This document shows positions 4,600 through 9,897 of a DNA stretch of 9,897 bases, one piece after another; position 1 is the first letter of the stretch; each line of letters begins with the position of its first letter. The position numbers and the translations under genes are program-made. The stretch spans positions 1 to 9,897 of the forward strand of contig CAZVEV010000231.1 in assembly GCA_964625865.1 (NCBI GenBank). Reading direction: 5' to 3'. This DNA comes from CAZVEV01 sp964625865. Its GTDB lineage: Bacteria > Planctomycetota > Phycisphaerae > SM23-33. Under the pieces are notes generated by a model. That model was not told the origin of the DNA. It was given only the letters and a program-made list of their open reading frames with translations, and searched no databases.

Positions 4600-5948
4600 C
4601 ACACGTCGCGAGGGTCGGTTACGTAGCCGGTCAGGGCGCTGGCGGCGGCGGTCTGCGGGCTGGCCAGGAAGACGCCGGCATCCTTGTGGCCCATGCGGCC
4701 GGGGAAGTTGCGGTTCGTGGTGGCGATGACGTTAATCGGCTCGTTTGCGCGGCCGAACGTGTCCTGCGGCCCGCCGAGGCACGCGGCGCAACTGGCCGGG
4801 CCTATCGTGCAGCCGGCGTCGGTGAAGACCTGCCGCAAGGACTTGTCGCCTACCGTGCAGCGGTCGAGGTCCCTGTCTACTTCGACGGTCGCCGGAACGA
4901 TGAAAGTCTCTATCGCAACGGGCTTTGACGCGCGGGCGATGACCTCGGCGGCGGCCAGGAAGTCCGTCGTCTTGCCCCCCGTGCACGACCCGATGTAGGA
5001 CCGGTCGAGCTTCACGTCGCTGATCGCCCTTGCCGCAGCCCGGTTGTCCGGCGAGTGAGGCTGGGCGACGGTCGGCTCGATGGACGCCGTCTCGAACTCC
5101 ATTACTGCGGCGTAGGCCGCATCGGCATCGCCTGTGACCACCTCGAACGGCTTGTCTGTCCGGGCGCGGACGTACTCGATCGTCGCGTCGTTCGGCGCGA
5201 TGATTCCGCTCTTGCCGCCGGCCTCGATGGCCATGTTGCACATCGTGCAGCGTTCCTCGATGTTCAGGGCATCGATCGTCTGGCCTGCAAACTCCATCGC
5301 GCGATACGTCGCCCCGTCCACGCCGATCTCGCCGATGACGTGCAGGATCAGGTCCTTGGCCATAAGGTACGGAGGCATCGGACCGTTAAAGACGAACTTC
5401 ATCGTCTCGGGCACCTTCAGCCACAGCCGCCCCGTGCCCAGCACGAACCCCGCCTCGGTGTTGCCGATCCCGGTGGCGAACATCCCGAACGCCCCATGCG
5501 TGCAGGTGTGGCTGTCCGTGCCGAGCAGCACCTCGCCCGGGCGCGTGTGCCCGTTCTGTGGCAGGCCCACGTGACAGACGCCTCGGTAGCTGGTCGCTGC
5601 CGGGTCGGCATACGGCGCCGGGATACCTTCGGCGCCGGCGAGTATGAAGTCCGGGTCGTAGTAGTTCGTAATGCCTTGCTGCTTAACGAATTCGCGGAGG
5701 ATCTCGACGTTGCGGTGGGCCTTCGGGTCGGCGGTGAATATGTAGTGATCGGGCATGATCACGATCTTGTCGGGGTCGAAGACCTTCGCCTCGGGGCCGA
5801 ACTGCTCGGCGAACACGCCGATCGTGCCCGGCCCGCAGACGTCGTGGGTCATCAGCACGTCGACGTCTACCCATACGTTCTCGCCCGGTGAAACCGCGGT
5901 GCGCCCGGCGTGGGCGGCCAGGATCTTCTCGGTTATCGTCATGCCCAT
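4599..5948 (-). CDS. leuC: 3-isopropylmalate dehydratase large subunit (LeuC/aconitase family)
   Basis: A 449-residue aconitase-family protein with the [4Fe-4S] ligands C322 (in GSCTGGKT), C387 and C390 (in SCAACLGG). Other family motifs are THDVCGPG at 34-41, GTDSHTCTHGAFG at 143-155 and TNRNFPGRMG at 411-420. With a small LeuD-type subunit it would isomerise 2-isopropylmalate to 3-isopropylmalate in leucine synthesis. The architecture, single-domain large subunit without the swivel domain, fits LeuC of the type close to homoaconitase (HacA), so homoaconitate hydratase large subunit is the alternative. The start at 5948 has GGAG eight bases upstream; a second ATG two codons later is possible. 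No small-subunit gene lies next to it: downstream is the 209-bp palindrome, upstream a divergent PilZ gene. It is probably transcribed alone from the promoter near 6012-6040. Confidence 0.88.
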   Translation of the reverse strand: MGMTITEKILAAHAGRTAVSPGENVWVDVDVLMTHDVCGPGTIGVFAEQFGPEAKVFDPDKIVIMPDHYIFTADPKAHRNVEILREFVKQQGITNYYDPDFILAGAEGIPAPYADPAATSYRGVCHVGLPQNGHTRPGEVLLGTDSHTCTHGAFGMFATGIGNTEAGFVLGTGRLWLKVPETMKFVFNGPMPPYLMAKDLILHVIGEIGVDGATYRAMEFAGQTIDALNIEERCTMCNMAIEAGGKSGIIAPNDATIEYVRARTDKPFEVVTGDADAAYAAVMEFETASIEPTVAQPHSPDNRAAARAISDVKLDRSYIGSCTGGKTTDFLAAAEVIARASKPVAIETFIVPATVEVDRDLDRCTVGDKSLRQVFTDAGCTIGPASCAACLGGPQDTFGRANEPINVIATTNRNFPGRMGHKDAGVFLASPQTAAASALTGYVTDPRDV

Positions 5949-6011
5949 TATCGCCGCTCCGATCTCTGGCTGCGTCCGACAGCCCTTGCGCCGCCGGGTC
6001 CAGACCGCGGA

Positions 6012-6040
6012 ATGGTACGCCTTTCGAACGCCCGAATCAA
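6012..6040 (-). promoter_or_regulatory. Putative promoter of leuC
   Basis: On the minus strand TTGATT (6040-6035) and TACCAT (6017-6012) are spaced by exactly 17 bp, each matching four of six consensus bases. The start would lie about 57 bases before the leuC ATG. I see no T-box or leucine-rich leader peptide in the leader. Confidence 0.4.
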
Positions 6041-6140
6041 CCTCCCGATAACTTGCGGCGGTATTTAAGCCCCCCTGCCGGCGCGCCGATGCCTAGACCA
6101 GAGGAACTGCCCGACGAGGCCGTTCCGCGGAGACACAGCT

Positions 6141-6485
6141 ATGACGATCTATGAGTCGACGACCGAACGCAGACGCCACCCGCGGACGCAGTTGACCATG
6201 TCGGCCCACTGCATCCGCCTGGACCCCGACGGCGGGGACGTGATGGACCGAATCGACGTGGTGGACATCTCTCGCAGCGGCATGGGCGCGATTTGCGACC
6301 GCCCCTTCTATCCCGGACAGCGCGTCATTCTCTGCCTGCCCCGGACCGAGGGCGGACACCGCAACATCTACGCCTCGGTCGTCCGCTGCCGCCATCGCAC
6401 CGAGGGCTACCGCATCGGCCTGGAATTCGACCGGTCAGCCATCGGGGCCTGGATGGACAGCGACCCGCAGGTCGCCGCCGCCTGA
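6141..6485 (+). CDS. Small single-domain PilZ protein
   Basis: A 114-residue protein made of one PilZ domain. The c-di-GMP-binding signature is intact: RRxxR (R11, R12, R15 in RRHPR) and DxSxxG (D42, S44, G47 in DISRSG), followed by the beta-barrel strands ending in RIGLEF at 91-96. It probably binds cyclic di-GMP and passes the signal to an unidentified partner, for example in motility, surface polysaccharide or gene control. There is no signal peptide or membrane segment, so it should be cytoplasmic. The start has GGAG eight bases upstream. It is divergent from leuC and is followed by a terminator-like hairpin at 6519-6541, so it is most likely a single-gene unit. No cyclase or phosphodiesterase of c-di-GMP is nearby. 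Confidence 0.9.
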   Translation: MTIYESTTERRRHPRTQLTMSAHCIRLDPDGGDVMDRIDVVDISRSGMGAICDRPFYPGQRVILCLPRTEGGHRNIYASVVRCRHRTEGYRIGLEFDRSAIGAWMDSDPQVAAA

Positions 6486-6518
6486 CCGACAGACCGCGAC
6501 CAACGCTGAGGAACCACC

Positions 6519-6541
6519 GAGGGAGCCGCCAGGGCTCCCTC
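6519..6541 (+). terminator. Hairpin terminator after the PilZ gene
   Basis: Perfect 9-bp stem GAGGGAGCC (6519-6527) / GGCTCCCTC (6533-6541) with a 5-nt loop GCCAG, 33 bases after the PilZ stop codon. The tail is CTTC, only weakly U-rich. Position and stem strength favour a terminator. Confidence 0.6.
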
Positions 6542-6660
6542 CTTCATGCGCCCACTCTGCCTGCAACGAAAACGGGGACTGGCTCGGTAGCGCAGCGAAG
6601 CGAAGCGGACGTGCCTGTACCCTTTTTCGTCGCTCCGCAGATCGGCGCCCACTCATGAAG
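6542..6660. repeat. Nested palindromic element with terminator-like core
   Basis: Inner arms CGAAAACGGGGACTGGC (6567-6583) and GCCTGTACCCTTTTTCG (6613-6629) pair with three mismatches, and the right arm carries a run of five T. Outer ends CTTCATG (6542-6548) and CATGAAG (6654-6660) are perfect inverted repeats. The loop holds a short tandem stretch (GCGAAGCGAAGCG). It lies between the PilZ terminator and the tRNA promoter and appears non-coding. A dispersed repeat is likely, with possible terminator action on the plus strand. Confidence 0.6.
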
Positions 6661-6754
6661 AACCGTCCTGCGACCATCCGGCTCAGAACCAGGCCCGGGG
6701 CGGAGGACAAGATGGAAAAGCCAATGCTCCCGCCCCTACGAGTCGATAATGCAC

Positions 6755-6783
6755 TTGCAGGCGAGGTCGTCGGTGCTTAGAAT
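6755..6783 (+). promoter_or_regulatory. Promoter of tRNA-Gln
   Basis: TTGCAG (6755-6760) and TAGAAT (6778-6783) with an ideal 17-bp spacer, 66 bases before the tRNA. Transcription would begin near 6790, where a long hairpin begins. Confidence 0.65.
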
Positions 6784-6788
6784 GACCT

Positions 6789-6839
6789 CGTCCTGGCCGC
6801 ATCGGTGTCTTCGTGCTACCGGAAGACGCGGCCGGGACG
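6789..6839 (+). other. Leader hairpin of the tRNA-Gln precursor
   Basis: A two-part stem: CGTCC-T-GGCCGC (6789-6800) pairs with GCGGCC-G-GGACG (6828-6839), and GTCTTC (6807-6812) pairs with GAAGAC (6822-6827). It starts at the predicted transcription start and ends 10 bases before the mature tRNA 5' end. It may guide processing of the precursor or protect its 5' end (inference). Confidence 0.5.
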
Positions 6840-6849
6840 CCCATGAGAT

Positions 6850-6920
6850 TGGGGATTAGTGTAACGGTAGCACGACTGACTCTGGATCAGTTAGTCAAGG
6901 TTCGAATCCTTGATCCCCAG
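6850..6920 (+). tRNA. tRNA-Gln (anticodon CUG)
   Basis: A complete 71-nt cloverleaf: acceptor arms TGGGGAT (6850-6856) and ATCCCCA (6913-6919), D-stem GTG/CAC, anticodon stem ACTGA/TCAGT around loop CTCTGGA (anticodon CUG, reading CAG), a four-base variable loop, T-arm CAAGG-TTCGAAT-CCTTG, and discriminator G at 6920. The first acceptor pair is U1-A72, a weak pair typical of bacterial tRNA-Gln. No CCA is encoded, so the CCA-adding enzyme must complete the 3' end. Confidence 0.95.
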
Positions 6921-6926
6921 TGTCCC

Positions 6927-6960
6927 GAAGAAGCCCTTGGCCACAAGGGCTTCTTCCTTT
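6927..6960 (+). terminator. Intrinsic terminator after tRNA-Gln
   Basis: Perfect 13-bp stem GAAGAAGCCCTTG (6927-6939) / CAAGGGCTTCTTC (6944-6956), loop GCCA, tail CTTT, starting seven bases after the tRNA. The stem is much stronger than any other terminator here, though the U-run is short. Confidence 0.85.
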
Positions 6961-6969
6961 GCGCCGCAT

Positions 6970-7082
6970 GATTATCGGGGGACGCCGTACAGGTGTACAA
7001 CGGGGATAGGGCATTCGAAGGGCCTGTTACGTTCCGCCGGGAAGATGACTATCGAGCGCCTGTACGGCGTCCCCCGATAATC
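6970..7082. mobile_element. 113-bp element with perfect 24-bp terminal inverted repeats
   Basis: Bases 6970-6993 and 7059-7082 are exact reverse complements over 24 bp (left end GATTATCGGGGG, right end CCCCCGATAATC), enclosing 65 bp with no gene. It begins 10 bases after the terminator of tRNA-Gln. Size and perfect ends suit a MITE-like or other non-autonomous element, or a strong stem-loop. I see no clear target-site duplication in the flanks (GCGCCGCAT on the left, GTCCATTCG on the right) and no transposase. The perfect arms suggest recent insertion or selection on the paired structure. Confidence 0.6.
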
Positions 7083-7353
7083 GTCCATTCGTCGCCCGAA
7101 AGACCCGGCCTGATGCCTCTGGCAGGTCCATAGGAGCGGCCTGAGCGACGATCGGGAGGTCACAGGGGGTAAGGGGCGTTTTTCCCGGCCGAGGGCGGCC
7201 AGGGGCGTTGGCCGGGCTTGGCCGGCGTGGGGCCGGCGGCCCCACCGGTGCGGGGGCCGGCCCCACTGGCATGCCTTAAGGCAATCGCCTCGTCTGCCGC
7301 AGCCGGTTCACAGCGATCGCGACCGGGACGATGCTGGTCGGCCAGTCAATCTG
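7083..7353. other. Non-coding GC-rich gap with palindromes
   Basis: No convincing gene is seen; the frames here are proline-, glycine- and arginine-rich, as expected from GC-rich shadow frames. It holds a cluster of hairpins at 7227-7266: GTGGGGCC-GGC-GGCCCCAC (7227-7245), and alternatively GTGGGGCCGG (7227-7236) with CCGGCCCCAC (7257-7266). The 12-bp palindrome TGCCTTAAGGCA lies at 7272-7283. The hairpins lie roughly 90-130 bases beyond the stop of the minus-strand PEP-CTERM gene and might help end its transcript. Confidence 0.5.
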
Positions 7354-8127
7354 CTATGCCCGCCTCCGCCGCCGCGTCAAGGCGCCGAGGACGACCAGGG
7401 CAAGGACGGACGGCTCGGGGATCAGGTGGAACTCGTCGAAGCACAGCGACCCGCCGCTCGGTTGACTGAGCGGTGGGACCGGGAAGATCGTAAAGCCCCA
7501 CTGCTGCGGATTGACGTACAGATCCGTCGGCTGCGTGTCGTGCGGTGGGTCCTCCTCCTTGACGATCGTCATCCAGTCGTCATTGTCGCCCAGGACGACG
7601 GTGGTCTCGATCCAGCCGTTGTCGCCCACGTCGAAGGTCCCGTCTGTGCAGAAGAACGCCTGCTCATCGTCGTCCGTCTCCTCCGTGTCCTTGCCGTCCC
7701 AGTAGCCAATGAAGAACCGCAGTTGTCCGCCGGCCAGGCTTACCGGTGGGTCGATCGGATTGTGCAAGCCCATCACGTACACGCTGATCGCCGCGCCGGG
7801 GATGCTCAGGTCGATATCCGGGAACGGCTGGGTCGCAAAGTTCTCGCCCGGATACGCCGGCCAGAACGCCCAGTAGCTGTGAAACTCCGCCGGATCCATC
7901 TCCGCCAGCGGCGCCTGGACCTGCCCGCTCCCGTTGACGCCCCCGCCGGCGAAGTGGTTCATCGGATTGTGGCAGTGGGGCACCGTGCCATACTGCAGGT
8001 CCCAGTACGCCCACTCGTTGTTCTCCAAGCCCGGGTTGTCCCAGGTCTCGTCGTACGCCCCCAACGCGGGGGCCGCCAGGAGCAAACCGACGCCCAACAC
8101 GATCGCAGTGATCTGACGCGATTCCAT
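7354..8127 (-). CDS. Secreted PEP-CTERM surface protein
   Basis: A 257-residue protein with an N-terminal signal peptide (hydrophobic 6-20, cleavage probably around residues 21-24) and a C-terminal PEP-CTERM sorting tail at 236-257: PEP at 237-239, a hydrophobic helix, then five arginines. Proteins with this tail are exported by Sec, processed by an exosortase and placed in the outer layers or extracellular matrix. No exosortase is in the window. The middle is rich in Asp, Gly and aromatic residues and ends in CFDEFHLIPEP, as in many beta-sandwich PEP-CTERM proteins; I cannot assign a binding partner. The start at 8127 is chosen for the AAAGGGA site seven bases upstream and because the signal peptide begins there; a longer frame to 8217 adds only a charged leader before it. 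The upstream gene is divergent. Confidence 0.88.
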   Translation of the reverse strand: MESRQITAIVLGVGLLLAAPALGAYDETWDNPGLENNEWAYWDLQYGTVPHCHNPMNHFAGGGVNGSGQVQAPLAEMDPAEFHSYWAFWPAYPGENFATQPFPDIDLSIPGAAISVYVMGLHNPIDPPVSLAGGQLRFFIGYWDGKDTEETDDDEQAFFCTDGTFDVGDNGWIETTVVLGDNDDWMTIVKEEDPPHDTQPTDLYVNPQQWGFTIFPVPPLSQPSGGSLCFDEFHLIPEPSVLALVVLGALTRRRRRA

Positions 8128-8483
8128 GGTCTGTCCCTTTCTCTCCGGGGAGGTCTTCTCGCTGTCCCGCAGTCCGTCAGTACGCCGCGGCGCGCCGCCC
8201 GGTCCGGTCCGCCGCAACGAAACTCGGCTCGTTCAGAACACGTAGTCCGACAAATGTGCTTCCGTACAGACGCCCGTAACGTGCATTTCTCCGGTCCCGC
8301 CCCCCCGGGCGCCTGCCTCCAAACCGCTGAACTGCTGCTCACTGGTAATGGTAGCAGCCACTCCCCCGCGCGACCACACGAATATGTTCGCGAAGGGCTT
8401 ATCCGCTGGACAGACCGAGCCCGGGCGGTTAGGCTCGCCGAACTTCCCGGGTTCACTCGCCCCGGTTGAGAGGAACAGACGGC
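8128..8483. other. 356-bp divergent intergenic region
   Basis: The gap lies between the starts of the PEP-CTERM gene (minus) and the esterase gene (plus) and should hold both promoters. I find no -35/-10 pair good enough to call, no known riboswitch or RNA gene, and no large palindrome like those elsewhere. Only small hairpins occur, CGAGCC/GGCTCG (8416-8421 and 8432-8437) and GCTGCT/AGCAGC (8334-8339 and 8353-8358). Confidence 0.5.
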
Positions 8484-9737
8484 ATGGCGTATCCACGTGC
8501 ACTGGCGCTTTTGATTCTTATGACCCTTGGCGGCGGAGCGGCCTCCGGCGAGCCTGCGATTGACGTCGAGGCCTCGGCGCAGGCGGTGGAGCGGCTGACA
8601 ACGTACCTGGAGGCCCCCGCTGACAAACGGGCTGCGTTGGACAAGCAGGCGTTCGCGTCAGTGGCGCTGACGCGCAAGGACGCGGCCGAGGCCAGGCGCC
8701 TGCTGTGGGGCGATCACGTGGCGAGGGTCCGGCGGACGCGCGTCGCGGAGATGAAGGCCGGTCGGCTGACCGCGGCGGATGCGACGATGCCGTTCTACTG
8801 CGCCGTCACGGGCAAGCAGCGCCCCGCGGGCGGGCGCAGCCTGTACTTCTCGCTGCACGGCGGGGGCGGGGCGCCCAAACGCGTCAACGACCGCCAGTGG
8901 GCCAACCAGAAGCGCCTCTACCGCGTGCCGGAGGGCCTCTACCTCGTCCCGCGAGCCCCGACCGACGCGTGGAACATGTGGCACAAGGGCCACATCGACG
9001 TCCTGTTCGACCGGCTGATCGAGAACCTGATCGTCCTGGCGGGCGTCAATCCGAATCGCGTGTACCTGCTGGGCTACTCGGCCGGCGGGGACGGCGTGTA
9101 CCGGCTGGGCCCGCGGATGGCCGACCGGTGGGCGGCAGTCTCGATGATGGCGGGCCACCCGGGCGATGCCTCGCCGCTGAACCTGCGGAACACGCCGTTT
9201 TCGATTCACGTGGGGGCCAACGACGCGGCATACAAGCGCAACGCGGTCGCGCGCGAGTGGGGCAAGAAGCTCGAGGCGCTGCACGAGAGCGACCCCGAGG
9301 GCTACGTCCACTGGACGAAGATCTACAAGGGCAAGGGCCATTGGCTCGACCGGCAGGACGCGGCGGCGGTCCCGTGGATGGCCAAGCACACCCGCAACCC
9401 CCTGCCGCCCTGCATCGTCTGGCGCCAGGACAGCCATGCGCGGTTCTACTGGCTAGCAGTCAGGACGCTCCAGCCGGGGGCCGTCGTCCGCGCCAAGTTG
9501 ACCGGACAGCGGATCAACGTGCAGTTCGGCAAGACGAAGCAACTGCTCATTCGCCTCAACGACGCGATGCTGGATCTCGACAAGCCCGTCACCGTGACAT
9601 CGGGGGACAGGCAACTCCACAGCGGCCGCGTCATACGAACGATCGGCACGCTGGCCCGGACCCTCGCCGAGCGCGGCGACCCGGCGTCCGTCTTCAGCGG
9701 CGAGATCGTCGTGGCACCGCTCGAGAAGACGGAATAG
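8484..9737 (+). CDS. Secreted alpha/beta-hydrolase (esterase-like) with C-terminal domain
   Basis: A 417-residue exported protein: signal peptide at 1-22, a helical region at about 25-100, an alpha/beta-hydrolase core at about 100-305 and a C-terminal probable beta domain (310-417). The nucleophile elbow is GYSAGG with S199; D247 (in GANDAAY) and H286 (in KGHWLD) fit the other two triad positions, and HGGGG at 125-129 fits the oxyanion hole. The closest types are phospholipase/carboxylesterase or polyhydroxybutyrate-depolymerase-like esterases; the substrate is unknown. I associate this arrangement with large planctomycete families of secreted hydrolases. The ATG at 8484 is chosen because GAGAGGAA lies upstream at normal spacing; the TTG at 8466 overlaps that site. 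It is followed by a large hairpin at 9781-9845 and is probably transcribed alone. Confidence 0.88.
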   Translation: MAYPRALALLILMTLGGGAASGEPAIDVEASAQAVERLTTYLEAPADKRAALDKQAFASVALTRKDAAEARRLLWGDHVARVRRTRVAEMKAGRLTAADATMPFYCAVTGKQRPAGGRSLYFSLHGGGGAPKRVNDRQWANQKRLYRVPEGLYLVPRAPTDAWNMWHKGHIDVLFDRLIENLIVLAGVNPNRVYLLGYSAGGDGVYRLGPRMADRWAAVSMMAGHPGDASPLNLRNTPFSIHVGANDAAYKRNAVAREWGKKLEALHESDPEGYVHWTKIYKGKGHWLDRQDAAAVPWMAKHTRNPLPPCIVWRQDSHARFYWLAVRTLQPGAVVRAKLTGQRINVQFGKTKQLLIRLNDAMLDLDKPVTVTSGDRQLHSGRVIRTIGTLARTLAERGDPASVFSGEIVVAPLEKTE

Positions 9738-9780
9738 CCCCGGTCCGTGGTTCCGTCCCATCGCCGCCGAACGGGTGCCG

Positions 9781-9845
9781 TGGCTTGACGCGAAGCGGCA
9801 ACCACGATCCCGTGCGACACGTGGTTGCCGCTTCGCGTCAAACCA
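9781..9845 (+). terminator. Long hairpin after the esterase gene
   Basis: 26-bp arms (9781-9806 and 9820-9845) pair at 25 positions, including an unbroken 22-bp run from 9785 to 9806, around a 13-nt loop. The stem begins 43 bases after the esterase stop codon. There is no U-run, so it may be a transcript-end stabiliser or a dispersed palindromic repeat rather than a classical terminator. Beyond it, 9846-9897 shows no feature I can support. Confidence 0.55.
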
Positions 9846-9897
9846 TGAAGATATGAAGAGAGGGCATCCTTTGGCCCCGTTTGGTAGGCTGACGTTG

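Noticed and set aside
7027..7469. Small proline/glycine/arginine-rich reading frames on both strands
   Set aside because: They are GC-rich shadow frames over palindromes and the end of the PEP-CTERM gene, without ribosome binding sites or recognisable domains.
8128..8217. Upstream start of the PEP-CTERM gene at 8217
   Set aside because: It would place 30 charged residues before a signal peptide, while a good ribosome binding site precedes 8127.
8371..8390. LexA-like palindrome CGAATATGTTCG
   Set aside because: The half-sites are two bases closer than the known CGAAC-N4-GTTCG box and no damage-response gene is adjacent.

Overview
The window looks like a chromosomal piece of a GC-rich member of the Planctomycetota, possibly Phycisphaerae-like. 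This is inferred from a surface protein with a PEP-CTERM tail, a Tat-exported TIM-barrel-like protein and a secreted esterase of types I associate with planctomycetes, a sigma-54 activator, and gaps packed with palindromic repeats. Nothing here proves the taxon. I see no phage, insertion sequence with a transposase, CRISPR array or defence locus.

Layout, left to right. At 1-492 is the 3' end of a Lys/Ala-rich protein with three LTxxQ motifs. A palindromic repeat region follows (517-639). A Tat-exported TIM-barrel-like protein (661-1647, minus) and a YmdB-family metallophosphoesterase (1798-2652, plus) diverge from a 150-bp region with two -10 boxes sharing the same decamer. The 2653-2891 gap holds two large palindromes. 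Next are an NtrC-type sigma-54 response regulator (2892-4277, minus), a repeat- and promoter-rich gap (4278-4598) and a LeuC-type 3-isopropylmalate dehydratase large subunit (4599-5948, minus). A small PilZ protein (6141-6485, plus) diverges from leuC. Then come a hairpin-rich gap, a tRNA-Gln(CUG) (6850-6920) with its own promoter and strong terminator, a 113-bp element with perfect 24-bp terminal inverted repeats (6970-7082), a PEP-CTERM protein (7354-8127, minus), a secreted alpha/beta-hydrolase (8484-9737, plus) and a last large hairpin (9781-9845).

The genes do not form one pathway. They are mostly single-gene units facing different ways. Export is a recurring theme (one Tat substrate, two apparent Sec substrates), and so is signalling (NtrC-type regulator, PilZ). 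No sensor kinase, leuD or exosortase is present in the window.

The most notable structure is between the genes. Many gaps carry long imperfect palindromes, several built the same way: two small hairpins that are also inverted repeats of each other. One family has two recognisable copies here (569-639 and 2819-2887) in opposite orientation. A nested palindrome of about 209 bp lies between leuC and the regulator, and another sits directly against the regulator's ribosome binding site. These are the best candidates for something not yet described.
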